From Myotis daubentonii (taxonomy: Eukaryota; Chordata; Mammalia; Chiroptera; Vespertilionidae), in contig NC_081851.1 of NCBI RefSeq assembly GCF_963259705.1, positions 59,356,855 through 59,420,854 on the forward strand: DNA of 64,000 bases, written 5' to 3'. The translations under genes were made by a program, and so were the position numbers. The notes beneath the pieces are model-generated. The model worked only from the letters and a program-made list of their open reading frames with translations, did no database searches and was not told the DNA's origin. Shown here one piece after another: positions 20,915-32,682 of the stretch; position 1 is the stretch's first letter, and each line of letters opens with the position of its first letter.

Positions 20915-21718
20915 TGTTGCCGGGAGCCAGTCCATCCTTGCTGTTTCAAAGGACCTGGCATATATGGCATACTGTTCTTAAAATGTTTGCTCACCTTCTT
21001 GGCACTATGTGTTTTAACCAAGGTCACCTCTCTGAGAAAGGTTGTTTCCCCAGGTAGGGATTTTCTCCTGAAGTTAGGGAGGGAATAAAACCCCTCAACT
21101 AAGTGCCAGGCGGGTAATTAATCACTTTAACTACGAACAATCATGCTTAAGCTACATAATCTTTACTCCCTGGAATGGAGATAAGAAACACCCTAAACCT
21201 TTGTAATAGAGATTGATAGGATTGAATCAACTGGTATAAATACAGATGTAACAAGACAGCAAGAGACAGAACTTAGAACACAGAACTTAGAGAGACAGAA
21301 CCTAGGCACAGAACCCACACAGAACGTTCTCTAGAGACAGAAGAACTTCGCTGGAGAGAAGTTCCTGGACTGAACCTGACTACAGAAAATGGCAAGAGAA
21401 CCTGACTAGAACTTGGTGACTGAACCTGGCTGGAGAACCTGGACAGAACCTGGCTGGAGAACCTAGCAAGGGAACATGGCAACAGAACCTGGTTGGAGAA
21501 CCTGGAGAACCTAGCAAGAGAACATGGACACAGAACCTGGCTGGAGATCCTAAGCACAACCTCTCTGGAGATCCAGACCAGAACTTGGCTGGAGATCCTG
21601 GCTAGAGATCCTGGCTAGGCTGCTGATCAACTGAATGCTGTCTTTGTGTCATTCCTTCTTCGCCGACTCCATCCACACCTTTGGGGACCCCTGGACCTGC
21701 TGGGGTTGGACCCCGGCA
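20915..21718 (+). mobile_element. Solo-type endogenous retrovirus LTR
   Basis: Reads from 'tgttgccgggagccagtcc' to 'ggggttggaccccggca', the TG...CA frame of an LTR. A plus-strand promoter-like 'tggtataaatacag' lies at about 21233, and an 'aataaaa' at 21085. The part downstream of the TATA box is a degenerate tandem array (see 21275-21610). No gag, pol or env adjoins it, so it appears solo. A 6-bp duplication is not evident. An alternative left edge at 21010 would give a 5-bp 'ctatg' duplication (21005-21009 and 21719-21723). Confidence 0.7.
21275..21610 (+). repeat. Degenerate 'gaacctggctgga' tandem repeat within the LTR
   Basis: Short units of the type 'cagaacctggctggagaacc' are repeated with variation about fifteen times. 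The array lies downstream of the LTR's TATA box and so probably in its transcribed leader. It is expansion-prone and opens spurious frames on the minus strand. Confidence 0.85.
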
Positions 21719-23669
21719 CTATGTGATTGTTGTATAACGAGTTAGTGATAAAGGCGTTACAAGCTTTACATCTAAGGTCTGTTTTGATATACCCCAGTGG
21801 TTATTTTTATGGTCATCGCTGCTAAGCATCTTTTGAATATTTAGAGGGATTTAGTACAGTAGGGTCCAGCCTGCCCTAGCCAGAAGCCCAAGTTTATTTT
21901 CTTAAACTTCCTTCGATGAGAATCTGACAAATGCTCAAGGCTCTGTGAATCAGACACTAGCACACATGAAAGTCTGGTTCGGGAGAAGTGATGTGAGAAG
22001 GAGGATGCCGAGCAGAATTTATTGGGGAAGATTCACAGGTGTGATGAAGAGACATCTGTCTGTCGAACCATCCCATGACCAGAGCCTGTACCGACAGTGC
22101 CAGGGCTTGAATTGGGGGCAGCTGCAGCAAGGCTTCCACTGGAGTGGCCTGTAATCAAGGGATCTTCACTACATTCCTCTAGTTCTGCCTTTGGCCTTTG
22201 TAGAGATTCATTGAACTGCCTCTATCAGTTAATATATTATTTTGTAGGGCGGGGGGGTGTGGCGGGGGAGGTGGGGGGTGGACATGATAGCTAGACTAGG
22301 TACTTTTGCAAAACTTTCAGTAGCAAATAACCAAACTTTCAAACATTTCTGTCTTCATTTTGGTATCTCATCTAATTCTTCGTGGAGTGAAGTACAGCAG
22401 ATGTGCTCCTTAAGCTACCCACATTAACTTACCCATTCTCTAGTCTCTCTCTCTTTACTTTCTGCAACTGTTCACCTTGTATTGGTGTATCTACCTTATT
22501 GCCCCCAGATTATAACTGAAGTAACTGAATGCATGACTTGCATAGAAACAATTTTGTATCTTTTGCATTTAGCCCAATAACTTACATATAGTGGGTATTG
22601 AATAAGTGTTGACGATATAGCTAAATACTTTACCTAAGCTTTGTGAGATAAAGCAAATTCTATGTATCTAGCTAGTGAAGGTAAAGCTGCATCATGTTTA
22701 TTATGAGTAGAAAGTGTAACCTTAGGATATAATGTATTAAAGGTAACTTGAGGGAGAGAGTGGAAATAATAGATTTAAAAAAGAATGGTAGAATAGGGAA
22801 ATATTTATGATATATTTAATTTTCTTTAGTTCTAAACAAAGGGAAAGAAATGCTTCTGTCATAAACAATTAAAAAATAAACATTGTCACTTCAATTCCAT
22901 GAAAACAAATATGTAGTCGTAAAATTTAATAAAAATTGTCTGGGATACTGTTGTTATTAATTTTACAATAAAGTGTGAAAAACGCAATGCAAAGGATAAA
23001 GTAATACATCAAGCTGCCAGCTGTTGGCACATCATTAGAGTGATGTCACATTTAGACTGGCCTCCTGTGTATGGGGTTGACAGAGGCTAATAAAGTTTGT
23101 CTTGAGGCAATAGGCATAAATGACTTCAACTCACACAACTTCAAAGGTGGGGAAGGAGGGTCTGATTATACAAAAACAGAATGAGACATGTCGTTTTCAG
23201 GACCTGAAGTCACAATGTCTAAGGCTTATTTGGGACAGTATTCTCATTTGGTGACCCCTATCTTTATTGAATTTTTGCAGTGAAGCCAACTTCACTTCCT
23301 GTCAAGTGTCACCAATTCAATTTTCAAATTCTGCAGGTCTGCACACACTTCTGCCTATTCTAAGAAAAAAATTAATAAGAATCCTTCAAGTATGAGAGCA
23401 GAATTGGGTCAGAAAGCTACTCTGTTAAGATTGCATTATTCTCCCACAGCAGGTGAAAGATCAGCAAGGTATTGTGAGGTGCAAATGCCGCTATATTGAA
23501 GGTGTAGGATCAAAATAACTCTAGACATCAAAGGGACTGCATGTCATCTTCACCAATTTTCTATTCCCTTAGGTATTTGGCAGCAGTATATCTGGAAAAT
23601 GGTCATCTAGTTTCTGCTTAAATAAACTGTAGTAGCGGGGACTCTGTTTTCTCCTACAGTCCCCATTTA
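21719..23669. other. unassigned DNA
   Basis: No gene was recognised. There is a G-rich run at 22239-22280. About 22540-22615 resembles a decayed L2/MIR 3' tail in antisense ('cttacatatagtgggtattg'). The block 22980-23330 looks single-copy. Confidence 0.35.
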
Positions 23670-23822
23670 TTTACTCCAAGGTTGGGGGTTCAATTCCTGG
23701 TCAGGGAACATGCAAGAACAAACCAATGAAGGCGTAAATAAGTGGAAGAATAAATCCATGTTTCTTTCTCTCTACCCCTTCCTCTCTCTCTCTAAAGCCA
23801 ATCAATAAATAAACATCTAAAA
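23670..23822 (+). repeat. VES-related SINE, old and 5' truncated
   Basis: The B-box-like 'gggttcaattcctggtcagg', then 'gaacatgcaagaac', 'tttctttctctctacccctt' and the tail 'aatcaataaataaacatc' follow the SINE order but are well diverged. No A box is preserved. Probably an early member of the family. Confidence 0.7.
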
Positions 23823-24509
23823 ATTCTTCACTTAAGCCATTTAGACTAGAAAAATCATTATATCAAGAAAAATTTTTAAACTTGTTTTTAATCTTAAAAT
23901 CAAGGGCTTTTAAAAATGTGATCTTTAATTTAACTATCTTTGATTATTTTAACATCTTCTTTAAAAATTTCCCTCTATTTTAATGGCCATAAAAATATCC
24001 AAATTATCCTAGCACAGTCGTCACCAATTAGCTTGGATCAGCGGGGTTCAATTCAAGAAGGGCCCTTGAAAGTTTGTGAAGTAAAGACATTTTTTTACCC
24101 TGGTGTCCATGACAAACTGAATGTTCTTTAAATTTAAAAAAAGATAATAATTGTGGATGATATAAATTAAGAAATATTTTTAATAAACTAGCTAAACAAA
24201 TATTTTGTGGGTAAATAGTAGCAAAATTGGCAATTACCAGGAATTATCATAGGCTCATAGACTTACCTATATTTTATCTTAAAGTTTGTACAGATATGCC
24301 CATGTTTGTTGTATGAGTATAATTTCTGCATGCATGTTTTTGTATATTTAAACAGGGTATTTAACAAAGTTCCTCTTGATACCTTGCAGGCAATATGGGG
24401 TTAAAAATTACCACATTTTACTGGTTCGTAGCTGGCTGAATATTTACCCACCAATTATTTATTAATGAATAGATTTAAACCTAGAATGAAATCTTTATTG
24501 CTGCAAGTT
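23823..24509. other. unassigned AT-rich DNA
   Basis: Nothing recognised. Confidence 0.4.
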
Positions 24510-24785
24510 TTCTACCTTGTCTATATATTTTTATTTTTTTATTGTTTTAAATTTTGTTTTATTGCTTAAAGTATTACAAAGAGTATTACATATGTCTCCT
24601 TCACCACCCCCTTGACCTTCCCTGGCCTCCCCTATTTATCTTTATTGTTGAAAACATTATAGATGTCCCCCTTTTTTCCTTATTCACCCCCTCTATGGGT
24701 TATGCATGTAAGGTCTTTGGTTAATCTCTCTCCACTCACTCCCCCACACCTGCCTTCCCTCAAACATCTGTGTCAATGACTTGAA
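24510..24785 (-). mobile_element. L1 3' UTR-like fragment, antisense
   Basis: T-rich left edge, then 'tattgttgaaaacattatag', 'atgtccccctttttt' and 'caccccctctatgggttatg'. This pyrimidine-rich layout matches the antisense of bat L1 3' UTRs. Family call from recall. Confidence 0.5.
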
Positions 24786-24894
24786 TGTAGATTAAAATAA
24801 AGCACAGTAATTTTTGAGCAACCTAATCTACAAGGTGACAGAATCAAGGTTCCAAAAATATTCAGCAGCAATGATCATCATAATTTTAATTACT

Positions 24895-25085
24895 ACATTT
24901 TGGAGTAGCTACTATGTGCTGACTGGGCACCTTTATGTACTGCATCTCATTTGATTATTATAACTACCCAAGCAGTCATTATTATCCTTCTTTTAAAAAA
25001 ATAAAGCATATGAAAAATTAAATGGCATGGCCAGTGGCAGAAGAAAAATTTTATTGCAGCTCTGTCTTACTCAAGAGCTCACGCT
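24895..25085 (+). repeat. MIR SINE
   Basis: Plus-strand MIR with 'agctactatgtgctgactgg', 'tatgtactgcatctcatttg', 'attataactacccaagcagt', 'ccttcttttaaaaaaataaa' and 'tggccagtggcagaag'. Good motif order, typical decay. Confidence 0.8.
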
Positions 25086-25836
25086 ATACCTATGCCGAGC
25101 TAGTTTATAAAATTTATGACTAGGAAATTAAATAGAGATAAATACAAATACCTGTATTTAGATACAAGGAGCTATTTCCCTACATGTACAAAGGGACACT
25201 TGAGTTAAAAATACTTCTAAAAGAATAATTTGTTATATATGAGTGAAGAATTCCATTCAGCTACTAATAAAGATAATGCAACCATAAATCTTAGGCTGCA
25301 TGGAAAATAGTAGAACAATGGGGTAATACTTCATTATGCTCCTCTTTGGCCGGGTCACATCAAGACTGCTGTGCCTAGTTGAATATGTGGCTCCTGAATA
25401 ATTAAATGGACAAGCCAGGGAGACTCTTGGGGAGTGTGAGTAATTAGAACAATAGGACCTTGAGCATTTTCCTTGCTTATCTACTTATTATTCCAAAAAT
25501 GAGTTGTTACAGAAAATGTTCCAAATGTCTGAACAATACATGTAACAATAGTCCACCTAGTCTTGCAAATGAGTATCTCCAAAACCCGAGAGTTAGGGTA
25601 CTATATAAAATATGAACTCATATAAGCTTACTGGACGGTCAGGATCTCTGATTGATTTTTAAGAGCAACATGAAATACTTTTTAAAATATATAAAGCAAA
25701 TGTAACAACACAAGATCTCATAGGGCTATCACACAAAGAAAATTTAACCGCCTCCCACCCCAAAGTTTAATAGAGAGAAGCATAATTAGGGTTTCTAAAT
25801 GTGTGAAAATATAGGATATATTTGTAAGTATATGTA
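25086..25836. other. unassigned DNA
   Basis: AT-rich. No gene or repeat family recognised. Confidence 0.4.
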
Positions 25837-25842
25837 CTTATG

Positions 25843-26271
25843 TGTTGAGTAAGACTCCCTCCACGTTCTGTGTGGAGTAGGGTTCGGTATCTGAAAGAGG
25901 AGCCGCACAACAAAATGAGAGAAAAAGACACGAGATAATTTTGCAATATTGGGGGACCAGGCGGCAAGTCCCGAAGGACTTCCCCCATGCTCAGGCCTCA
26001 CCAAGCTTTTATTGATCTGGGATGCCCCCATAGCATAGCCCTTAGGCAGGTGACCCCCTAGTAACAAGCAGACTAGCCCATCAGCAAGGATTTACATAAT
26101 AATAAATGGGGGAGTAGTTTCAGCTACCACTGTCTGGACAAACAGAGGTGGAGCCTAGCTCCGAGCTTTGCTAGGGCTTCAAAGGCACCCAGCCTTGGGG
26201 GGGGGGGGGTGTTTCGGGGAGTTCTCTGTCTATGCTTATCAGATAGTGAAGGCAATAAACAGTTTCCCACA
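25843..26271 (-). mobile_element. Solo LTR with 6-bp target duplication (class II-type)
   Basis: On the minus strand the element starts 'tgtgggaaactgtttattgc' and ends 'aagtcttactcaaca', the TG...CA layout of an LTR. Perfect 6-bp duplications 'cttatg' flank it (25837-25842 and 26272-26277), as made by beta-like (class II) integrases. A minus-strand polyadenylation signal AATAAAA is visible as 'ttttatt' at 26007-26013, followed in the minus direction by 'gcttggtgaggcctgagc', a likely R/U5 part. No viral genes flank it. A G/C homopolymer lies at about 26197-26209. Confidence 0.88.
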
Positions 26272-26277
26272 CTTATG

Positions 26278-27207
26278 CAAACCAGGGATTTACATTTTCT
26301 ATAAGTTCTACTACTACTAAGGGTGCCATAAAACATTTTATAGTCGCCAGTGAGAGGTGGGAGGATAATATAAAGCGCTACAGCAGATGTAGCTTAACAT
26401 GCGGAGGTAACCTGACCGACTTACATGAAAAATTACACTGTTCTTCATCACACTCCGTTAGCCTTTCAGACAGTTCATTCAGCCTTTGATTTGCTGAGTA
26501 TATAAACTTCCACTTGGGCTTTCAAACCAGTTCCAATTGATTTGACAGAGGCATAGGAGACTTCTGCTTTCAATTGAGAGACTATGATCAAACAAATGGC
26601 GAATGAGAATTTTCCATTTGCAGCACTGGTTTTTGTGTGTGCCTTTAGCTATGATCTGATGCATTTATTGTTCTTTGAAGGAAGCGTAAGGCAAGACTAA
26701 TTTAAAAGAAATACCTGCAGCTGGAATACAGAGAAGGCTCTCTGTGTCATCTGAGGAATTTTTGTTAAGAGGGAGTGAAGCAATGAAACTTGATGTTCCA
26801 TGAATATGCTGGTTTTGCATTCACCAAGTGAATTGAGAAACGCTACCAACTGGAAAAGTTATTATTTTAATCTCTGTCAATTATGCTACCCGAAAATGCT
26901 ATCAAAGGTCATGAAGGTAAAAGTTATAAAACTTTCCACAAATACAGAAAGGACTATCAGGATTACTTTATTTGCGTCACATTAGTTCATGGTGCCAAGG
27001 CCCATAAAGTACTTCTCATTTATATTAGTCGACACTATTGTTAATGGACATATCTCAGATCTGCAGCAAATGAAATTGCCTCAGGCAGTATTTCAAAGGC
27101 TAAAAGTTAGAAACGTGTTCACTGAAGAGAAACACTCCATTTAAAAACATATAGACATCTCCTCAGTACCCCTCCTCTAATATAAATATCAAAGCATTGA
27201 TGATACT
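26278..27207. other. unassigned; 26440-26960 looks single-copy
   Basis: No repeat was recognised. The block 26440-26700 has the look of conserved non-coding DNA ('atgatcaaacaaatggcgaa'), but this is an impression only. Confidence 0.3.
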
Positions 27208-27413
27208 GCCCTGACCATTTGGCTCGGTTGGCTGGGTGTCACCAGTGCACCAAAAGGTTGCTGGTCAGGGCACATGCCCTAGTTGCAGGCTGAATCCCTG
27301 GTAGGGGGCGTGCAGGAGGCAGCTGCCTGGTGCTTTGCTCTCATATTGATGTTTCTCTCTCTCTCCCTCTCCCTTCCTCTCTCTAGAAATCAATAAAAAT
27401 ACTAAAAAAATAA
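27208..27413 (+). repeat. VES-related SINE, older subfamily
   Basis: Starts 'gccctgaccatttggctcgg', continues 'ggttgctggtcagggcacat' and 'gtgcaggaggcagctg', and ends with 'tctctagaaatcaataaaaa'. The B box is modified compared with the younger VES copies. The flanks 'attgatgatact' and 'attgatattatt' look like a decayed duplication. Confidence 0.9.
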
Positions 27414-29875
27414 TAAAATATTGATATTATTGTTAATGCAAGGAACACACGAAGCTATATTTATTGGTTTAGCACCTCAGTATTCTAAGGTCACTTAGAC
27501 TTTTAGAATTAGAATATCAGGCCTCTGCATTGTAGCGTAAGCACAAGTTCAGTGCAAGGCTTTCAAGCAGTTGTAGTCATGTATTTACTAAAAATATTTA
27601 CATTTTTCAATTGATTGGCTCAGGAATTTATTGCTAACTACAGTAGAATAATGCAAAGGTCATGAAGATCAATCATATCACAAGAGAAACAATAATGGAC
27701 ATTTCCATAATTTTAATAGAAATCTAGCTTAACTAATTCTCTAGATTATTCCAACTGATTTATGACCAAAATGTCCAAATTAATCAAAATCATTGGATCC
27801 TTTGTTTACACCTCTGCTTCAGTTTCATACTTTGTTATATAAGGCAGAGAAAAGTAATATAAATGTGGATATGGGCATGGGTCAATAGCCCCTGATCACA
27901 GTCCTATGGGAAATGATGTTCTAAGTCAAGAATCAAGCCATCGTCTAGGAATATGCATTTAGATTAATGCAGAAACTTAAAAGCCAATGTTGATATATAT
28001 TCTACAAATAGGAGAGTGTCATGGTCAGATTTTCATGGGGAAGGAGACAATGGAGGGTAGGGGTTAGTTTGATGCCTCTGCTAAGTGTCGGGGGCAGGAC
28101 ATCATGAGGATCCAAACCCAATAAAGCCAGAGTGTGGGGAAGAGGTGGAGGAGATCATGTGGGCCAGGCGAAGACTACAGAATCTACAGATTTTGGTGGT
28201 TGACTATTAAACAATGAGAGAGAAAAGTAGCACAGATGACTACTAGGGTTCTGGATTGGTGGTTCTGCAATTTCCCAGGAGAGAGGGACGAGAAGATAAA
28301 AAGAAAATGTACTAGTACTTCCTGTCGCTATATATGAGCCTTTGGCCATATTTTCCTTCAATTCTGTTTCAACACAGAGGTAAAGCATATCTCTTTTAAC
28401 TTGCAACACGCCAAAGTATATGTTGTTTCAGAATGTAATTGTACTACTGTCTAGCAAGTTCTGTTTGGGAATTGGAAAAACATTTTCTGGTGACAGGAGC
28501 ATATTTCACCTGAAGCAGCAAGTTGGCTGCAAGTCCTTAGGTTATGTTTCAGAAAATGAAAAGCGACCCAATCAAACAGAAGGATAGGCGGGCCTCACAG
28601 GCTAACCAAAGCCTTCATCTCTTTCTAATTTTGCTTTCCTGATTCCCACAGAGTAAAATGTATTACTCACAATGAAGTGGGGCCCTGCATGTTCACTCTC
28701 TTATATTTTTGGTAGACTTTAAAAAAAAATGTATACCTAGAGCAAGCCCACATTTAGAGCCACACTGTCAGCGACAGAGACATTGGCACTGTGCATTGCC
28801 TTTAAAAAAAAAAAAAATTCATTTCAAACAAAAGCAGTGGTGGGAGGTCCCAGAGTGGCAGCTTGGGGTGGTTCTTACAGAGTGTTTGGCTCACGGTTTT
28901 GATCTGTAAAAGCACAGCGAGCAGCTGATGCAGCCCCCGCTCTGCTGCAGGTCAGCTCCCTGCGGGGAGAGGTCAGGTCCTTGCCAGAGAAGCTCATTTG
29001 TCTTTGGGTTGTCCTCTCCTGCTTCTGGTGCCCTGGGTCCCTTCTGCCCTGCACTTTCCCCAGGGATCAGGAACTTGGATTCGGTGAGATGTGAGTCCGA
29101 ACACAGTTGTGTAATCTGACATAATTTGGAAAAGGAAAACATATTCTGTGCTCAAAGAGACATATTTCTAGTCATGGAGTATTAGAGGGAATTTTTTATT
29201 TCTTTGCTCTGAAGATTCTGTTCACGTTTCTCAAACGATTAAACACAGTATAGTGGCTCTGGGTAGCTATTCTGTTGCCAAATACTCTGACATTTAACTG
29301 CATCTCTAAATCTGTTTTAATATTTTAGTATTGCATTTAACCTTCCCTTTCCCCATAGCTCAGAGTCATCAGCATTGTAATCTTTCATATTGGCCAGAAA
29401 GAGGAAAATATTTTTCCTTTAATATTCCTTTTTTAAATAGTGCACGGGGTGCCTTTAAGTAAAACTGAAGTTTACTGTATACATTCACATAATTCCTGCC
29501 CTCTAATACCTGTCTTCCCATATCCATATTCTTTTTACCTGCATCATTTATCATCAGATTTCATATATTTGTTCCTGGGATACTTCATTTAACTTAACTT
29601 TCTTAGTTATTTAACTCCTCTGAAATACCTTGTTTTAAATAAGGGACAAAACTCTCTGTATGAATTACGGAAGAGTCTCCAGGAGTAAGTACTTGAATAA
29701 ATTTGTGGGCAAATAGCCATGATCTACGGGGAGAAAAACACTGAAAACATGTTGGTAGAGGTGTGTGTTGTAATTACATGTAAGACATTTTTAATGATAT
29801 CTTTGCTATTGTGTTGCATGATAATTAAATTAAGCATAAGTGAAAACATGTAATGTCAATATGTAATATTTCATT
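27414..29875. other. unassigned DNA
   Basis: No gene was recognised. 28750-29130 is GC-richer ('ctgatgcagcccccgctctg') with overlapping short frames on both strands, none with a known domain. An A run of about 13 is at 28804-28816. Confidence 0.35.
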
Positions 29876-30076
29876 TTTTTATTGATTTCAGAGAGGAAGG
29901 GAGAGAGAAAGAGATCAAAACATCAATGATGAGAGAAAATTATTGATCGGCTGCCTCCTGCACACCCCATATGGTGGATTGAGCCTGCAACCTGGGCATG
30001 TGTTCAGACCAGGTATCGAACCATGACCTCCTGGTTTATAGGTTGATGCTCAACCACTGAGCCACACCAGCAGGGC
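29876..30076 (-). repeat. VES-related SINE
   Basis: Minus-strand SINE with the tail at the left ('tttttattgatttcagagag') and head at the right ('gagccacaccagcagggc'). Flanks 'taatatttc' and 'caatatttc' look like the target duplication. Diverged B box ('ggtatcgaaccatgacctcc' in antisense). Confidence 0.92.
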
Positions 30077-30169
30077 TGCAATATTTCTTATGCTGAACCA
30101 AAGCATGCTTTTCTCACCTGCTTGCATGCTTTCCAGTACTTATAAATAGCATGCAATAAAATGTGAGTT

Positions 30170-30265
30170 CTCTGAAGGCAACTAACATCCTCTTCCTAGT
30201 GTGCCCTCTGGTCTTAGCACAATGTCTGCTTCATGGGAGTTTAATAATAAATGTTGAATGAGCAA
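30170..30265 (-). repeat. L2/MIR 3' fragment
   Basis: Plus-strand text 'ttagcacaatgtctgcttca' and 'tttaataataaatgttgaat' is the antisense of the common L2/MIR 3' end ('cagtgcctggcacatag...aataaat'). Short and old. Confidence 0.5.
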
Positions 30266-30314
30266 ATCTACTTATCTGTCTATCCACTTATGTTCACAGT
30301 TGTCCATGAAAACA

Positions 30315-30491
30315 TCTATAATAATAAAAGTGTAATATGCTAATTAGACTGAACATCCTTCTGGATGCCCTTCCGGATGAAGCCAGGGCTGCGAGGGAAG
30401 CCCGGTTCCTATGTGCCAGAGGGAAGCTGGTGCCAGCAGCTGGGGGAAGAAAGGCCTACTCTTGCATGAATTTCATGCATCAGGCCTCCAG
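30315..30491 (+). mobile_element. Short non-autonomous Helitron, 177 bp
   Basis: Starts 'tctataataataaaagtgta' after A and ends 'catgcatcaggcctccag' before T. Contains 'atatgctaattagactgaac', 'gagggaagcccggttcc' and 'cctactcttgcatgaattt', shared with the copy at 52016-52198. The 3' hairpin is 'tgcatgaatttcatgca'. Non-coding. Confidence 0.95.
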
Positions 30492-32213
30492 TATATTATA
30501 TAAGCATCATTTCAGATTGGCTACTAACCAATTGAGATGGTCACACAAGCTCACACAATTCTGGGCTTATTTTTTTGTCCCTTATTTATGTCTAGCATGG
30601 TCTATATCCAGCTCTACAGAAATGAAAGCCACAGCTCATGCTCTCCAGAGACCTATAGCCTAGTGGGGATGGTGGATAAAACAAGAAACATTGGGATGGC
30701 TGAATCATAAATCTCCTGTGGGAGAATGAAGAGGCTGGAAAATCATGCATAGTAATTGGATTATCTTAGAAGCAATGGGTATATCTTAAGTGATTTTTAA
30801 GAACACAGTGACAGGAAACATTTGTGAAAATGTAAACAGCCCAACACATACCCATAATTATCCCAGTGAGTTGTGAAGTTTACTTTCTTGGTTCTCTGAC
30901 TTGGGAGAATAGAAGTGTCATTTCTCGTTGACAGTAAGTATAGCTCAATACTTTAATACACTAAAAAAAATATCCACCAAAATTACTGTCCTGTTTAATT
31001 CACACAAATTAAATTGTATTAATTCATAATGAATGAGTCTAGGAATTATTTTTAGGAAAAATATTTGAATTTCACTTATTGGTTCTAATTTGAATACCAC
31101 AATATTTTGATGAGTATTCAGATATTGTTGAAGTACTATGAAACATGTTTATTAAAAGGGTTTCGGTTAATTTGTCACTAGTCTGTCACTGTGTATTTCA
31201 TCTTATGACTTTCGCATTTCAAGCAGGCATGACGTTGCTGACAGAGCTGTGCTGCATGGTGATTTTATTGTCAGTTGAAATAACACATGAGTTGCTTATA
31301 TACTCTTACTCTGAGGCAAAATAGCCCTTGCTTGAGGGTCAAAGCTTGGATTATGATCACATTGCTGTTACTTTGTGACACATTCACTTTTTGATTTTAA
31401 ATATATATATATATAATTTTGTCAGGAGCACAAATCTACAATCTCTCCATACCTAACCTAAGAGAGTAGTCTATGATCAGTCAATATAGCCATTATAGCC
31501 AAAGATGAAAAGATGAAATGGGAAGATTTTAGGAAGAAAGTAGGATGATGCAACTTACTGTGTCCCGGAAAGTGATGTTTTGATGGGGACCTAGAACCAT
31601 ACATAGGAAGGAGATATACAGCACTTTCTGTAGGTATTCTGCAGAATTTTCTACTCAGTGGTACAATAGAAAGGTAATGGGGATTGTTAGGGGGACAATT
31701 TTCAATTAAAAAAGAAAATCCAGCTAACCATATTGGTTCTTCAAAACAAAGCATAAAAATTTGGCACAAATATTCCAGTGGTATCATTAGAAAACTATCA
31801 AAACATGTAATGAGGCCAAATTTTTCATTTCTTAGCTTTAATTGTTTTATCTAGATGTTTAAATGAAAGTACTACAAAATTCGTACATAGCTATCAGTAC
31901 ATCTTCTGTATGACACTTAAGGGATATATAGGTTTACTGAATGCTTGCTAGAAGACCAGACATTTGTACATATTGTACTAGACAATGTTACAGTAAAATG
32001 ATCATATTACTTTTGTCTGAGGCAAAGCCTAAGAAAGGAGTTTCACTTTTGAAAATTCTTTCCTTTTATTTCAGAAGGACTATAGCTCTTAAAAATAATT
32101 TGAGATTAGGATTAATCTTTCTCACACTTTAGAAACCTCATTTTAAGTGCCACCTCTTCTCCCTCTACCCCCTTTTCTTTCTTCGTCTTTTTTCATCACT
32201 TCCTATCATGCAT
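30492..32213. other. unassigned; possible old L2 at 30590-30830
   Basis: 30620-30700 ('atgctctccagagacctata') weakly resembles the L2 'catggagcttacattctagt' zone. An (AT)n run is at 31400-31413. The minus-strand frame 31458-31787 (109 codons) shows no known domain. No gene is claimed. Confidence 0.35.
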
Positions 32214-32229
32214 AAAGAATTATGCTAGG

Positions 32230-32445
32230 GCCCTCACCGGTTTGGCTCAGTGGATAGTGCGTCGGCCTGCAGACTCAAGGGTCCCGGGTTCGATTTCAGT
32301 CAAGGGCATGTACCTTGGTTGCGGGCACATACCCAGTAGGGAGTGTGCAGGAGGCAGCTGATCAATGTTTCTCTCTCATCGATGTTTCTAACTCTCTATC
32401 CCTCTCCCTTCTTCTCTGTAAAAAATCAATAAAATATATTTAAAA
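32230..32445 (+). repeat. VES SINE with 16-bp target duplication
   Basis: Plus-strand VES starting 'gccctcaccggtttggctca', with B box 'gggttcgatttca' (one step from consensus) and tail 'aaaaaatcaataaaatatat'. The perfect 16-base duplication 'aaagaattatgctagg' lies at 32214-32229 and 32446-32461. Confidence 0.98.
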
Positions 32446-32454
32446 AAAGAATTA

Positions 32455-32674
32455 TGCTAGGTATTAAGGATAAAAATAATCAAAATAAAATGTTGAACCC
32501 CAAAGAACTGTTAGTCTGGTGAAGGGGACAGATAAGAAACATTATTAATAGTTTGTGTAGGGTAATGTATAAGAGACAGGCACAAAGAAAGTTCTGGAAG
32601 CACCAAAGTGAGCACCCCAACTCTGCGTAGGGTATCAGGTGATGCTTGTCTGAGAAGATAGTACCTGAGTTGAA
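32455..32674 (+). repeat. L2-like LINE fragment
   Basis: Motifs 'ctaggtattaaggataaaaa', 'aaagaactgttagtctggtg' and 'aggggacagataagaaacat' follow the L2 3' order. The right part is cut by the hAT element that starts at 32683. Old and decayed. Confidence 0.5.
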
Positions 32675-32682
32675 GTCTAAAG

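Noticed and set aside
28750..29142. GC-richer block as a coding exon
   Set aside because: Short frames on both strands overlap, none with known similarity, and no consistent splice pair could be argued.
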